A DNA stretch of 64,000 nucleotides, taken from positions 124,001 through 188,000 of the forward strand of contig NZ_JBICTU010000017.1 in the NCBI RefSeq assembly GCF_043197795.1. Reading direction: 5' to 3'. The DNA comes from Sphaerisporangium sp040649355. GTDB lineage: Bacteria > Actinomycetota > Actinomycetes > Streptosporangiales > Streptosporangiaceae. The position numbers were made by a program, and so were the translations under genes. Under the pieces are notes generated by a model, which was not told the DNA's origin, did no database searches, and saw only the letters and a list, made by a program, of their open reading frames with translations. Below are positions 52,291-61,014 of this stretch, piece after piece; position 1 is the first letter of the stretch, and every line of letters starts with the position of its first letter.

Positions 52291-52331
52291 GCTGGAAAGG
52301 GTAGCGGCAAGCCAGGACAAATCTGCGGGGC

Positions 52332-52556
52332 GTGTTGGAAGGTGTGGCCCAAGCCGGGGCGGCCGCACGGCAGCAGGCGGACGAACTGCGCCAGTGGCGC
52401 CACCCCAGCCCCCCGACGAGCCCGACACAGCCGGCGTCGCTATGCCCAACGACGCGAACTCCCTCATCAACCAGCACCCTGACACCACCCCGGGCCTTCC
52501 CGGACACCCGCTCTGAGTTCCCAAACCAGGACGAACCCGATTCGGAAACTCCCTGA
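52332..52556 (+). other. Possible small ORF or remnant in a 347-nt gap
   Basis: A GTG-initiated frame of 74 codons begins VLEGVAQAGAAARQQADELR, which looks like a coiled coil, but the rest is Pro/Ser/Thr-rich and unlike a folded protein. It overlaps the terminator of tRNA-Ala copy 3. It may be a gene remnant. The rest of the 52291-52637 gap holds only that terminator. Confidence 0.25.
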
Positions 52557-52597
52557 AACGACAAGATCCCGCCTGATCTCGATGATCAGACGGGATC
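52553..52597 (-). terminator. Terminator of tRNA-Ala copy 3
   Basis: Minus-strand GATCCCGTCTGATC and GATCAGGCGGGATC pair (14 bp with one G-T) around ATCGA, followed by TTGTCGTTTC. The stem is nearly the same as that after copy 1. Confidence 0.75.
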
Positions 52598-52637
52598 CCG
52601 CCAACTTCAGTCCGGCCGTTTCGAGAACGACCCTGCG

Positions 52638-52710
52638 TGGAGCTATGGGGATTCGAACCCCAGACCTCCTCCATGCCATGGAGGCGCGCTACCAGCTGCG
52701 CCATAGCCCC
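52638..52710 (-). tRNA. tRNA-Ala(GGC), copy 3
   Basis: A third identical 73-nt tRNA-Ala with anticodon GGC and no encoded CCA. A TATATG about 50 nt upstream on the minus strand could be its -10. It adjoins the conserved phosphatase-rsfS-nadD block, and tRNA-Ala at this place is also seen in other actinomycetes (from memory). Its terminator resembles that of copy 1. Confidence 0.96.
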
Positions 52711-52902
52711 TGGTCACCGCTCCGGGTGTTCCCGTCACGGCGCTCGGAGAGCATATAGCGACACCCTGCCGTTGACCTAATCGACACCTGCGCGACGCCA
52801 CGGAGACCCCGGACGAGGCCCGATCGGAACGGCTCGGCACCGGGCCGGCCGAGGTACGGCTTGCGCCCCGCGCGCCCGGCGCAAGCCGTACGAAAGGCCC
52901 CT

Positions 52903-53559
52903 CTAACTCGCCGCGGAGGCGGATTCGGGCCTGTCGTCGCTGTTCACGGGCTCCGGAAGCGTGCCCGCGTTGTGTTCGAGGAGGCGCCAGCCCTTGCGGC
53001 CCTCCTGGATGACCGACCACGAGCAGTTGCCGAGGCCGCCGAGGGCCGGCCACAGGTCCTCGGGAAGGCCGAGCAGGCGTGCCACGCCCAGCCGGATCGC
53101 CGCGCCGTGGGAGGCGATCACGAGCAGCCCGCGGTCCTCCACCCGGGCGACCCACCGGCGGGTGGCGGCGGCGACGCGGTCGGCGACGTCGGTCACCGTC
53201 TCGCCGCCGGGGGCCTCCCACTCGGCGTACTGAACCGGCCAGCCGGCCGCGATCTCGGCGCGGGTCAGGCCCTCCCACTCACCTCCCCCGCGCTCGCGCA
53301 GGTCCTTGTCGACCATGACGTCGAGCCCCGCGAAGCCCCCGAGCGCGGCGGCCGTTTCCTGGGCACGCCGGAGGTGGGAGGAGACGATCAGCGAGGGCCT
53401 CAGGGACGCGAGCAGCGAGGCCGCCCGGCCGGCCTGGGCGATGCCCGTCTCGTCGAGCGGGATGTCGGTATGGCCCTGGAACCGCTGCTCGACGTTCCAC
53501 AGCGTCTGGCCGTGGCGCCAGAACACGACGCGACGGCCACCGGGCTTCCCCTCACTCAC
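52903..53559 (-). CDS. Histidine phosphatase (phosphoglycerate mutase family)
   Basis: A 218-aa histidine phosphatase. The catalytic RHG is in VVFWRHGQTLWNVEQRFQGH, the acid residue in ERGGGEWEGLTRAEI, and the second histidine in LLVIASHGAAIRLGVA. The family includes cofactor-dependent mutases and broad phosphatases; members next to rsfS are often called phosphoglycerate mutase but many are phosphatases. The GTG start at 53559 overlaps the rsfS end by 8 nt, so translation is coupled. Confidence 0.92.
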   Translation of the reverse strand: MSEGKPGGRRVVFWRHGQTLWNVEQRFQGHTDIPLDETGIAQAGRAASLLASLRPSLIVSSHLRRAQETAAALGGFAGLDVMVDKDLRERGGGEWEGLTRAEIAAGWPVQYAEWEAPGGETVTDVADRVAAATRRWVARVEDRGLLVIASHGAAIRLGVARLLGLPEDLWPALGGLGNCSWSVIQEGRKGWRLLEHNAGTLPEPVNSDDRPESASAAS

Positions 53560-53959
53560 CTGCCGTCCCGTTGCCCCGCTGGGCCCGGACCTGCGTGACG
53601 CTGTCGGGGAGCGAGATGGCGGGGCAGTCCTTCCACAGGCGCTCCAGGGCGTAGAAGGTGCGGTCCTCCTCGTGCTGGACGTGGACCACGATGTCCAGGA
53701 AGTCGAGCAGCACCCAGCGCCCCTCGCGCTCCCCCTCGCGGCGGACCGGCTTGGCATGGGCGTCGATGCGCAGACGCTCCTCGATCTCGTCGACGATGGA
53801 GCGGACCTGGCGGTCGTTGGAGGCGGAGCAGAGCAGGAAGGCGTCGGTGATGACGAGCTGCTCGCTCACGTCATAGGCGATGATGTCATCCGCCAGCTTC
53901 TCGGCCGCGGCCTCGGCGGCGAGCCGGACGAGCTGAAGTGATCTTTCCGATGCGGTCAC
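53552..53959 (-). CDS. rsfS: Ribosome silencing factor RsfS
   Basis: A 135-aa DUF143/Iojap protein that binds ribosomal protein uL14 and blocks subunit joining when nutrients are low. The core reads LADDIIAYDVSEQLVITDAF, LLCSASNDRQVRSIVDEIEE, and GEREGRWVLLDFLDIVVHVQ. GGAGGAA lies 12 nt before the GTG at 53959; the frame continues upstream to 54007 but the family start fits here. It overlaps the downstream phosphatase gene. The gap to nadD (231 nt) holds no gene, only a GCCCCGCGCGGGGC palindrome after the nadD stop. Confidence 0.95.
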   Translation of the reverse strand: MTASERSLQLVRLAAEAAAEKLADDIIAYDVSEQLVITDAFLLCSASNDRQVRSIVDEIEERLRIDAHAKPVRREGEREGRWVLLDFLDIVVHVQHEEDRTFYALERLWKDCPAISLPDSVTQVRAQRGNGTAGE

Positions 53960-54190
53960 GATGTGGGTTGTTCCTCCTGTGCGGCGAAGACTTGGCGTAC
54001 CCATCAAATCTAGCGATTGTCCTGCCAGGTTCGCCCGGGGGGCAAATATGATTTCTCCGTTCGAACGGTCAGGGCTTGGCCCTCGCCCCGCTCCGCCACC
54101 TTCGGCCTGGTCGCGTCCACCGGCTGACCAGGCGGTGACGCGCCCGTCCCGCGCCCGTCGTCGCCCGTGAAGCCCCGCGCGGGGCCGTCA

Positions 54191-54796
54191 TCAGGATGCC
54201 TGGTACAGGCCCCGCTTGTTGATGTACTGAACGATCCCGTCGGGTACGAGGTACCAGATCGGCTCTCCGGCGGCCACCCGCTGGCGGCACTCCGACGACG
54301 AGATCGCGAGCGCCGGGATCTCGATGAGGCTGACCTTCCCCTTCGGCAGCCCCGGATCCTGCAGCACATGGCCCGGACGGGTACAGCCCACGAAATGCGC
54401 CATGGTGAAAAGCTCGTCGGCGTCACGCCAGCTGAGGATCTGCGACAGGGCGTCGGCTCCGGTGATGAAGTACAGCTCCACGTCCGGCTCGTACAGCGCG
54501 GCGATCTCCCGCAGCGTGTCGATCGTGAACGTCGGTCCCGGGCGGTCGACGTCGACCCGGCTCACCGAGAACCGCGGATTGGACGCGGTGGCGATGACCG
54601 TCATCAGGTAACGATCTTCCACGGCCGAGACGGCCTTGTCCGCCTTCTGCCACGGCTGTCCCGTCGGGACGAACACCACCTCGTCCAGGTCGAAGTGGTG
54701 GGCGACCTCGCTGGCCGCGACGAGGTGGCCGTGGTGGATCGGGTCGAAGGTCCCGCCCATGATGCCAAGCCGCCTGGTGGGGGCCCCATTCCTCAT
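54191..54796 (-). CDS. nadD: Nicotinate-nucleotide adenylyltransferase
   Basis: A 201-aa NadD that adenylates nicotinate mononucleotide to deamido-NAD in NAD biosynthesis. The ATP-binding GGTFDPIHHGHLVAASEVAH with its HxGH and the C-terminal ISSSECRQRVAAGEP are diagnostic; RPGPTFTIDTLREIAALY and ITGADALSQI lie between. The ATG at 54796 follows a short AGGG. It heads the minus-strand order nadD, rsfS, phosphatase, common in actinobacteria. It is divergent from an M48 protease gene. Confidence 0.95.
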   Translation of the reverse strand: MRNGAPTRRLGIMGGTFDPIHHGHLVAASEVAHHFDLDEVVFVPTGQPWQKADKAVSAVEDRYLMTVIATASNPRFSVSRVDVDRPGPTFTIDTLREIAALYEPDVELYFITGADALSQILSWRDADELFTMAHFVGCTRPGHVLQDPGLPKGKVSLIEIPALAISSSECRQRVAAGEPIWYLVPDGIVQYINKRGLYQAS

Positions 54797-54968
54797 GCGA
54801 GGGACCCTAACGTGCGCCTCCGTGGAGCCACGGAACCGCCCCCCGCCGAAGCCGCGGCCCGGGAAGACGCCCCCGGCAGGCCCTCCTCCCCCCTGGGAGA
54901 GCTTCGACCCCACGAAACCGGGCCCTTGTGCCGCGCGCGGGCATCCGCCCCGACGTAGCATGCCGACC

Positions 54969-55982
54969 ATGACCACCACCACCCCGGATCGCAACCGTGT
55001 ACAGCTGCCCGGCATCAGCTCCCGGGCCTACGAGCATCCAGCTGACCGGTCGGCCCTGGTCGCGATGCGCTCCCTGTCGGGATTCGACTCGGTGCTCAAG
55101 CGCACGTCCGGCCTGTTCAGCGAGCGCCGCCTGCGGCTGATGTTCCTCGCCTCCTCCGTGCGCGCGAGCGAGACCCAGTTCCGAGCCCTGTACGACATGG
55201 GCCGCGACAGCGCGTACCTCCTCGATCTCCACCGCATCCCGGAGATCTACGTCCAGCAGGATCCCCAGCCGAACGCGATGGCCATCGGCTTCGACGACCC
55301 GTTCATCGTGATCAACACCGGCCTGCTCGACCTGATGGACGAGGAGGAACTCCGCTTCGTCGTCGGGCACGAGACCTCCCACATCCTGTCCGGGCACGCC
55401 GTCTACGGCACGATGCTCGCGATCCTGACGCGGCTCGCCACCCGCGTGGCGTGGATCCCGCTCGGATACATCGGGCTGCGCGTCATCGTCACGGCGCTGG
55501 AGGAGTGGCACCGCAAGGCCGAGCTCTCCTCCGACCGTGGCGGCCTGCTCTGCGGCCAGGACCCCGAGGCCGCCATGCGGGCCCTGATGAAGCTGGCCGG
55601 GGGCTCCCGGCTCCACGAGATGAACATCGAGGCGTTCCTCGACCAGGCCCGCGAGTACGACACCGCCGGTGACGTGCGCGACGGCCTGCTCAAGGTCCTC
55701 AACCTGCTCGGCACCACCCACCCCTTCGCGGTGATGCGGGTGGCCGAGCTCGACCGGTGGCGGCGCGAGGGCGAGTACGAGTCCATCCTCGCCGGCGACT
55801 ACCCCCGCCGCGAGGACGACGCCGACGCCAAGCTCTCCGAGGAGGTCAAGGCCGCCGCGCGTTCCTACCGCGAGTCGTGGGCGCAGTCCCAGGACCCGTT
55901 CATCGGCGTGCTGCGCGACGTCGCCGAGGGCGCCGTCAACGCAGGCGAGCGCATTTTCAACCGGTTCGCCCGCAGGGACTGA
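54969..55982 (+). CDS. M48-family metalloprotease
   Basis: A 337-aa zinc protease. The HExxH motif is at 134-138 in FVVGHETSHILSGH, and the third ligand is the Glu of AELSSDRGGLL (the family's ExxxD). A hydrophobic region around 150-175 may form a membrane-embedded helical hairpin. Many M48 proteins are membrane bound; here no N-terminal transmembrane helices are present. Residues 1-100 resemble the bacterial peptidase domain with NAMAIGFDDPFIVINTGLLD. The ATG at 54969 is likely; one at 54960 is in frame. No strong ribosome site is seen. Substrates are unknown. Confidence 0.87.
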   Translation: MTTTTPDRNRVQLPGISSRAYEHPADRSALVAMRSLSGFDSVLKRTSGLFSERRLRLMFLASSVRASETQFRALYDMGRDSAYLLDLHRIPEIYVQQDPQPNAMAIGFDDPFIVINTGLLDLMDEEELRFVVGHETSHILSGHAVYGTMLAILTRLATRVAWIPLGYIGLRVIVTALEEWHRKAELSSDRGGLLCGQDPEAAMRALMKLAGGSRLHEMNIEAFLDQAREYDTAGDVRDGLLKVLNLLGTTHPFAVMRVAELDRWRREGEYESILAGDYPRREDDADAKLSEEVKAAARSYRESWAQSQDPFIGVLRDVAEGAVNAGERIFNRFARRD

Positions 55983-56243
55983 GCACCGAATCCGTGGTCC
56001 ACGGCCCAGGAGCCCTGGACCGCGACCGGGCCGCCACCTCACCGATCCGCTCGTCACGACGCCGCCCCGCACGCGGCTCGTGGGGCGAGCGCGAAAGGCG
56101 GTCCTCCCCATACGATGCGCTGCCCTCACCAGGGCGGACCGTGGGTTCACCGGTACGCGACCAGGGGCACGGCCGTTCACCCCCAGGCCCTCGCGCGCCT
56201 GGGGGGACTGCCTACATGCCGCCGGAGGACCGCCAGAGGGCCC

Positions 56244-58073
56244 TCAGAGCGCGTGCGGAAGCACCCACGCCAGGACGCGCACCGCCGCCGCGCACAGCGC
56301 GACGAAGCCGCCCAGCACCGAAAGGGCCCGCAGCCCCTCCCTCCGGAGGTCGGGCACGTGGACGCCGATGCGCTCGACCTCACGGCCGACGATCCCGCCG
56401 CACACGACCCCGAAGACCACCCCGGCCACCGTCATGGGCCCGGGCTGGCTCCACCACATGTCGCCCATGTCGCCCCCGGCGGCCACCCAGAACGCCGAGG
56501 CGGCGACGGCCGAGGCGGGCACCCCTGGCCACACGGCCGCGCTGAGCGCCGACCCGGCCAGCGCGATCGGGAACGACACCACCCGCAGCGTCCCGCGCAC
56601 CCGCGTGGACCTGCGGTTCCTGACCAGCCAGTGCCCGCTCCACCACGCGCGGGCCAGCACGCAGAAGGTCGCCGTGATCGCGAAGGTCGCGAGCGGCCAG
56701 ATGACCGACGCCACGACGCAGGGCACCGCGACCATGGCCAGCATGATCAGCACGGCGCTCCCCGGCGGCGAGGACGCGCCGCCCTGCGCCGCCTGGGCGC
56801 CGAGAAGCGACTCCTTCACATCCGTCGCCGTACGCCGCGCCCTGCCCGCGCCGCCCGTACGGCGCTCCGTGCCCTCCGCCTTGGAACGGCGCTCCACCGC
56901 TTCCGCGCCCGTACGACGCTCCGCACCCTCGGCCTTGGAACGGCGCTCCAGGCTCTCCGCGCCGGCACGGCGGTCCGTTCCCTCGGGTTTGGAACGGCGG
57001 ACGCGTACGCGCTCCTCTGGGCCCGTCGCGGGCCGCAGAGGACGGCCCGCGGGCGCCGCCTTCTTCCGGGGCGCGGGCGTGGACTCGGCGGCGGACTCCG
57101 CCGCCTCCCGGGCGCGCGTCCTGACCGGCTCGGCCGGCAGCTCCTCGCCCGGCGCGTCCTCGCTCCGGCCCCGGCCGCCCGGCGGCTCCTCACCGCGTGC
57201 GCGTGCCGCCTGCGGCGCGTTGCGCGCCCCCGCCGGCGCGGCGGGCGCCGTGGCCCTGGCGAAGCGGGACAGCCGGTCGGCCAGCAGCGCCGCTGTGGGC
57301 CGCTTGGCGGGCTCCCTGTTGAGCGCCGCCCTGATCAAGGGCAGCAGCGAGCCGGGCACCCCGGCGAGGTCCGCGCGCCCGTTCAGGACGGCGTACATCT
57401 GCGCCTCGACGCTGCCCCTGCCGAACGTCGGGCGCCCGGTGGCGGCGAACGCCACCGTGGCCGCCCACGAATGGATGTCAGACGGCTCGCCGACGACCTC
57501 CTCGGCGAACACCTCGGGCGCGGAGTAGCCCGGCGTGCCGAGGAACGTGCCGGTCATCGTGAGCCGGGTGGCGTCCGACACCTGGGCGATGCCGAAGTCG
57601 ATCAGCACGGGACCGTCGGGCCCCAGCACCACGTTGGCGGGCTTCACGTCGCGGTGGATCACCCCGGCCGCGTGGATGATGGCGATCGCGGTGGCCAGCC
57701 CCCTGGCGAGCTCGATCAGGTTGGGACCCGAAAGGGGCCCCTGCCGCCGCACCGCGTCGAGGAGGGTCTCCCCCTCGATGTGCTCCATCACCAGGTAGGG
57801 CCTGTCACCGGACAGGTCCGCGTCGAGGACGCGGGCGACATACGGGCTCTCGACCCGCCGCAGCGCCTGCACCTCGCGGTCGAGTCTTAATCGCGCCTCG
57901 GGGTCGTCCCCGATCGGATCGCGGAGCATCTTGACGGCGACCTTCACCCCGCGCCGACCGACGGCGAGGTAGACCTCGCCCATGCCACCGCGGCCGAGGC
58001 GCTCCACCATGGTGTACGGGCCGACTCGCCCGAGCCCGCCCACTCGCCGTCCGCCCATAGGAGACGCCACCAT
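56244..58073 (-). CDS. Serine/threonine protein kinase with C-terminal membrane region
   Basis: A 609-aa eukaryotic-like kinase. The glycine loop is LGRGGMGEVYLAV, the lysine is in VKVAVKML, the catalytic loop is IHRDVKPANVVL, then IDFGIAQ and GTPGYSAPEVFAEE; all key residues are kept. After about residue 290 a charged linker holds 18-residue tandem repeats (ERRSKAEG, ERRTGAE). The last 170 residues contain about five transmembrane helices (AVLIMLAMVAVPCVVASVI and others). No PASTA domain is present, so the signal is unlike PknB. The ATG at 58073 lacks a strong ribosome site; an ATG five codons on is possible. Substrates are unknown. Confidence 0.92.
   Translation of the reverse strand: MVASPMGGRRVGGLGRVGPYTMVERLGRGGMGEVYLAVGRRGVKVAVKMLRDPIGDDPEARLRLDREVQALRRVESPYVARVLDADLSGDRPYLVMEHIEGETLLDAVRRQGPLSGPNLIELARGLATAIAIIHAAGVIHRDVKPANVVLGPDGPVLIDFGIAQVSDATRLTMTGTFLGTPGYSAPEVFAEEVVGEPSDIHSWAATVAFAATGRPTFGRGSVEAQMYAVLNGRADLAGVPGSLLPLIRAALNREPAKRPTAALLADRLSRFARATAPAAPAGARNAPQAARARGEEPPGGRGRSEDAPGEELPAEPVRTRAREAAESAAESTPAPRKKAAPAGRPLRPATGPEERVRVRRSKPEGTDRRAGAESLERRSKAEGAERRTGAEAVERRSKAEGTERRTGGAGRARRTATDVKESLLGAQAAQGGASSPPGSAVLIMLAMVAVPCVVASVIWPLATFAITATFCVLARAWWSGHWLVRNRRSTRVRGTLRVVSFPIALAGSALSAAVWPGVPASAVAASAFWVAAGGDMGDMWWSQPGPMTVAGVVFGVVCGGIVGREVERIGVHVPDLRREGLRALSVLGGFVALCAAAVRVLAWVLPHAL
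56860..56999 (-). repeat. 54-bp tandem repeats inside the kinase gene
   Basis: About 2.6 copies of a 54-bp unit encode an 18-residue repeat of the type AEGxERRxGAExxERRSK. Units differ at scattered positions that mostly keep the charged residues. Confidence 0.75.
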
Positions 58074-58182
58074 AGCGCCGATCCACTGATTTACCGTGAC
58101 GGCGCGCCGGAAGCCAACAGGTTTTAACGGACACACCGGGATACGTGCCCCGGCCGGCCCGGCCGGGAGCCGGCGGAAACCG

Positions 58183-58356
58183 CTAGCGCGAGGAGTCCTC
58201 GAAGAGGTGGTCCAGGCGGGCGTCCGGACTCGCGGACAGGGCCTTCCTGCCGGTGCGCCGCCAGTTCACGTGACCTCGGCTCTCCAGCCACAGCATCAGC
58301 CGATCGGCCGCGACCACCACCGCGATGGCGTAGCCGAAGGCGAAGACGATCCCCAT
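58183..58356 (-). CDS. Small membrane-anchored hypothetical protein (57 aa)
   Basis: From the ATG at 58356, a 57-aa protein with one N-terminal transmembrane helix (GIVFAFGYAIAVVVAADRLM) followed by WLESRGHVNWRRTGRKA and an acidic end. Similar small proteins with a GWINWRR-like motif occur in other actinomycetes (from memory). A GTG at 58410 would add 18 residues. The function is unknown. It lies between the kinase gene and proA on the same strand. Confidence 0.6.
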   Translation of the reverse strand: MGIVFAFGYAIAVVVAADRLMLWLESRGHVNWRRTGRKALSASPDARLDHLFEDSSR

Positions 58357-58450
58357 GGGGACAGTCAAACCCCCCGGCCCGTCGTACGCGAGGAGCGACA
58401 CGCCGACCACACTGAGTCATCACTTCACGGGCCCCGCGCCAATCAGCTGA

Positions 58451-59767
58451 TCAGGGTACGGCGGGCGGCCGGCCTCCGGCTATGACGGTGCCCGCGGAGG
58501 TGCGCAGGTGGCCCTCGCCGGTGTAGACCCACTTGGTGGAGGTCAGCTCAGGAAGGCCCATCGGCCCGCGGGCGTGCAGCTTCTGCGTGGAGATGCCGAT
58601 CTCGGCCCCGAAGCCGAACTCCCCGCCGTCGGTGAACCTGGTAGAGGCGTTGACCGCCACCGCCGCCGAGTCGACCCGCGCGACGAAACGCCGGGCCGCG
58701 CCCTGCGACCGCGTGACGATCGCGTCGGTGTGCGCCGAGCCGTACCGCCGGATGTGCGCGACCGCCTCCTCCAGCGAGTCGACCACGGCCGCCGCGATGT
58801 CCAGGGAGAGGTACTCCTCACCGAAGTCCTCCTCGGTGGCGGGCACCACGACGCCTTCAGGGGCTCCCGCCGCGTACGAGGCGACACGCTCGTCGCCGTG
58901 CACGGTCACGCCCTCCTTGGCGAGCCGCGCCAGGGCCGCCGGTACGAACGCGTCGGCGACCTCCGCGTGGACCAGGAACGTCTCCGCCGCGTTGCACACC
59001 GACGGACGCTGGGTCTTGGCGTTGACGAGGATCTCCAGCGCCAGGTCCAGGTCGGCGTCGGCGTCCACGTACACGTGGCAGTTGCCGACACCGGTCTCGA
59101 TCACCGGCACCGTGGACTCCTCCACCACCGAGTTGATCAGGGACGCGCCGCCGCGCGGGATCAGCACGTCGACCAGGCCCCTGGCGCGCATCAGGTGCTT
59201 CACCGAATCGCGCGTGGTGCCCGGCACCAGCTGCACGGCCCCCGAGGGCACCTCGGTGCCGCCGAGCGCGTCCTGCATGATCCGCACGAGGACGGTGTTG
59301 GACCGGTAGGCGCTGGAGGACCCGCGCAGCAGGACGGCGTTGCCGCTCTTGAGGCAGAGGGCGGCGGCGTCGACCGTGACGTTGGGGCGGCCCTCGTAGA
59401 TGATGCCGACGACGCCCAGCGGCACCCTGATCTGCCGGAGCTCAAGGCCGTTCGGCAGCGTGCTCCCCCGCACGACCTCGCCGACCGGGTCGGGCAGCTC
59501 GGCCACCTCGCGCACCGCGCCCGCGATGGCCCCGACGCGCTTGTCGTCGAGCCTGAGCCTGTCGATCATCGTCTCGGGGGTGCCGCTCTCGCGTGCGGCG
59601 GCGACGTCGAGGGCGTTGGCCTCGACGATCTCCTTCGCGCGGGCCACCAGGGCGTCGGCGACGGCGCGCAGGGCGGCGTCCTTGGCGGAGCGCGGCAGCG
59701 GCGCCAGCTCGGCGGCGGCCTCCTTGGCGTCGTGGGCGACCCTCAGAAAGTCATCGGCCTCAGACAT
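58451..59767 (-). CDS. proA: Gamma-glutamyl phosphate reductase
   Basis: A 438-aa aldehyde-dehydrogenase-fold enzyme that reduces gamma-glutamyl phosphate to glutamate semialdehyde, the second step of proline synthesis. The catalytic cysteine is in KTQRPSVCNAAETFLVH, and PLGVVGIIYEGRPNVTVDAA and FTDGGEFGFGAEIGISTQKL are family signatures. The start overlaps the proB stop by 8 nt, so the two are coupled, typical of proBA. All expected residues are present. Confidence 0.97.
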   Translation of the reverse strand: MSEADDFLRVAHDAKEAAAELAPLPRSAKDAALRAVADALVARAKEIVEANALDVAAARESGTPETMIDRLRLDDKRVGAIAGAVREVAELPDPVGEVVRGSTLPNGLELRQIRVPLGVVGIIYEGRPNVTVDAAALCLKSGNAVLLRGSSSAYRSNTVLVRIMQDALGGTEVPSGAVQLVPGTTRDSVKHLMRARGLVDVLIPRGGASLINSVVEESTVPVIETGVGNCHVYVDADADLDLALEILVNAKTQRPSVCNAAETFLVHAEVADAFVPAALARLAKEGVTVHGDERVASYAAGAPEGVVVPATEEDFGEEYLSLDIAAAVVDSLEEAVAHIRRYGSAHTDAIVTRSQGAARRFVARVDSAAVAVNASTRFTDGGEFGFGAEIGISTQKLHARGPMGLPELTSTKWVYTGEGHLRTSAGTVIAGGRPPAVP

Positions 59768-60947
59768 GCCTCGCGCTCCTGCTCTCGATGGTGGGATCCA
59801 GTATGACGATGTCGTCTCGGTGGATCAGCTCCCGCTCGTACTCAGGGCCGAGGTTCGCGGCCAGCTCGCGCGTGGAGCGGCCGAGGAGCTCGGGGATCTC
59901 CGCGGCGTCGAAGTTCACCAGGCCCCGGGCCACGGGCGTGCCGTGCGGGCTGTAGAGGTCGACCGGGTCGCCGGCGGTGAAGTCGCCCTCCACGAGTGTG
60001 ACCCCGGCGGGGAGCAGCGACTTGCGCCGCATCACCACGGCCTCCACCGCCCCGGCGTCCAGGTGCAGGCGGCCCCTGCCGGTGGTCGCGTGGGCGAGCC
60101 AGAGCAGGCGGGTGCCCGGATGGCGGCCCTCCGGCTGGAAGTACGTGCCGACGTCCCTGCCCGCGAGGGCCTGCGCGGCGTGGGCGGCGGAGGTGAGCAC
60201 GACGGGGACGCCCGCCCCCGTGGCGATGCGCGCCGCCTCGACCTTGGTGATCATGCCGCCGGTGCCGACCCGGCCCGACCGGCCGAGCTCGACGCCTTCG
60301 AGATCGGCCGGCCCGTTGACCTGGGGGATCCGCTGGGCGCCCGGCACCCGGGGGTCGCCGTCGTACAGGGCGTCCACGTCCGACAGCAGCACCAGCGCGT
60401 CGGCGTGGATCAGGTGGGCCACCAGGGCCGCCAGGCGGTCGTTGTCGCCGAAGCGGATCTCGTCGGTGGCGACCGTGTCGTTCTCGTTGACCACCGGGAC
60501 GATGCCGAGCTCCAGGAGCCGCACCAGGGTCCGCTGCGCGTTGCGGTGGTGGGCCCGGCGCATCATGTCGTCCGCGGTGAGCAGGACCTGGCCCACGCGC
60601 AGGCCGTACCGGGCGAAGGAGGAGGTGTAGCGGGCGACGAGCACGCCCTGCCCGACCGAGGCCGCCGCCTGCTGGGTCGCGAGGTCACGCGGCCGGGCGG
60701 TCAGGCCGAGGGGCCCGAGCCCGGCGGCGATGGCGCCGGAGGACACCAGCACCAGCTGTGTGCCGTTCCCGGCGCGGGCGGCGAGGACGTCGACCAGGGC
60801 GTCCACCCGGTCGACGTCGATGGTGCCCTGCGGGGTCGTCAGCGACGACGACCCCACCTTGACGACCAGGCGTGAAGCAGCGGCCACCCGCTCCCGACCG
60901 GCGATGTCCACGCTCCGCACCCTTCGCTCGCTTACCTGCTGTCGCAT
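59760..60947 (-). CDS. proB: Glutamate 5-kinase
   Basis: A 395-aa amino-acid kinase that phosphorylates glutamate in the first, proline-inhibited step of proline synthesis. The kinase domain shows VVKVGSSSLTT, LVSSGAIAAG, VVNENDTVATDEIRFGDND and GRVGTGGMITKVEAARIA. A C-terminal PUA domain (about 300-380) is present. The ATG at 60947 is annotated; a GTG 14 codons on (VDIAGRE) has AAGGG upstream and may be the real start. It overlaps proA and follows obgE by 67 nt. Confidence 0.96.
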   Translation of the reverse strand: MRQQVSERRVRSVDIAGRERVAAASRLVVKVGSSSLTTPQGTIDVDRVDALVDVLAARAGNGTQLVLVSSGAIAAGLGPLGLTARPRDLATQQAAASVGQGVLVARYTSSFARYGLRVGQVLLTADDMMRRAHHRNAQRTLVRLLELGIVPVVNENDTVATDEIRFGDNDRLAALVAHLIHADALVLLSDVDALYDGDPRVPGAQRIPQVNGPADLEGVELGRSGRVGTGGMITKVEAARIATGAGVPVVLTSAAHAAQALAGRDVGTYFQPEGRHPGTRLLWLAHATTGRGRLHLDAGAVEAVVMRRKSLLPAGVTLVEGDFTAGDPVDLYSPHGTPVARGLVNFDAAEIPELLGRSTRELAANLGPEYERELIHRDDIVILDPTIESRSARHV

Positions 60948-61014
60948 GATCGCCGCGACCGGCGGACCCGTCCACCGTGCCGCGCCGGTAAGTCCCGGAC
61001 GCCCGGTCGCCGGG

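Noticed and set aside
35315..52710. Integrative element bounded by tRNA-Ala attachment sites
   Set aside because: The repeats are complete functional tRNAs with promoters and terminators, and there is no integrase, excisionase or replication gene between them.
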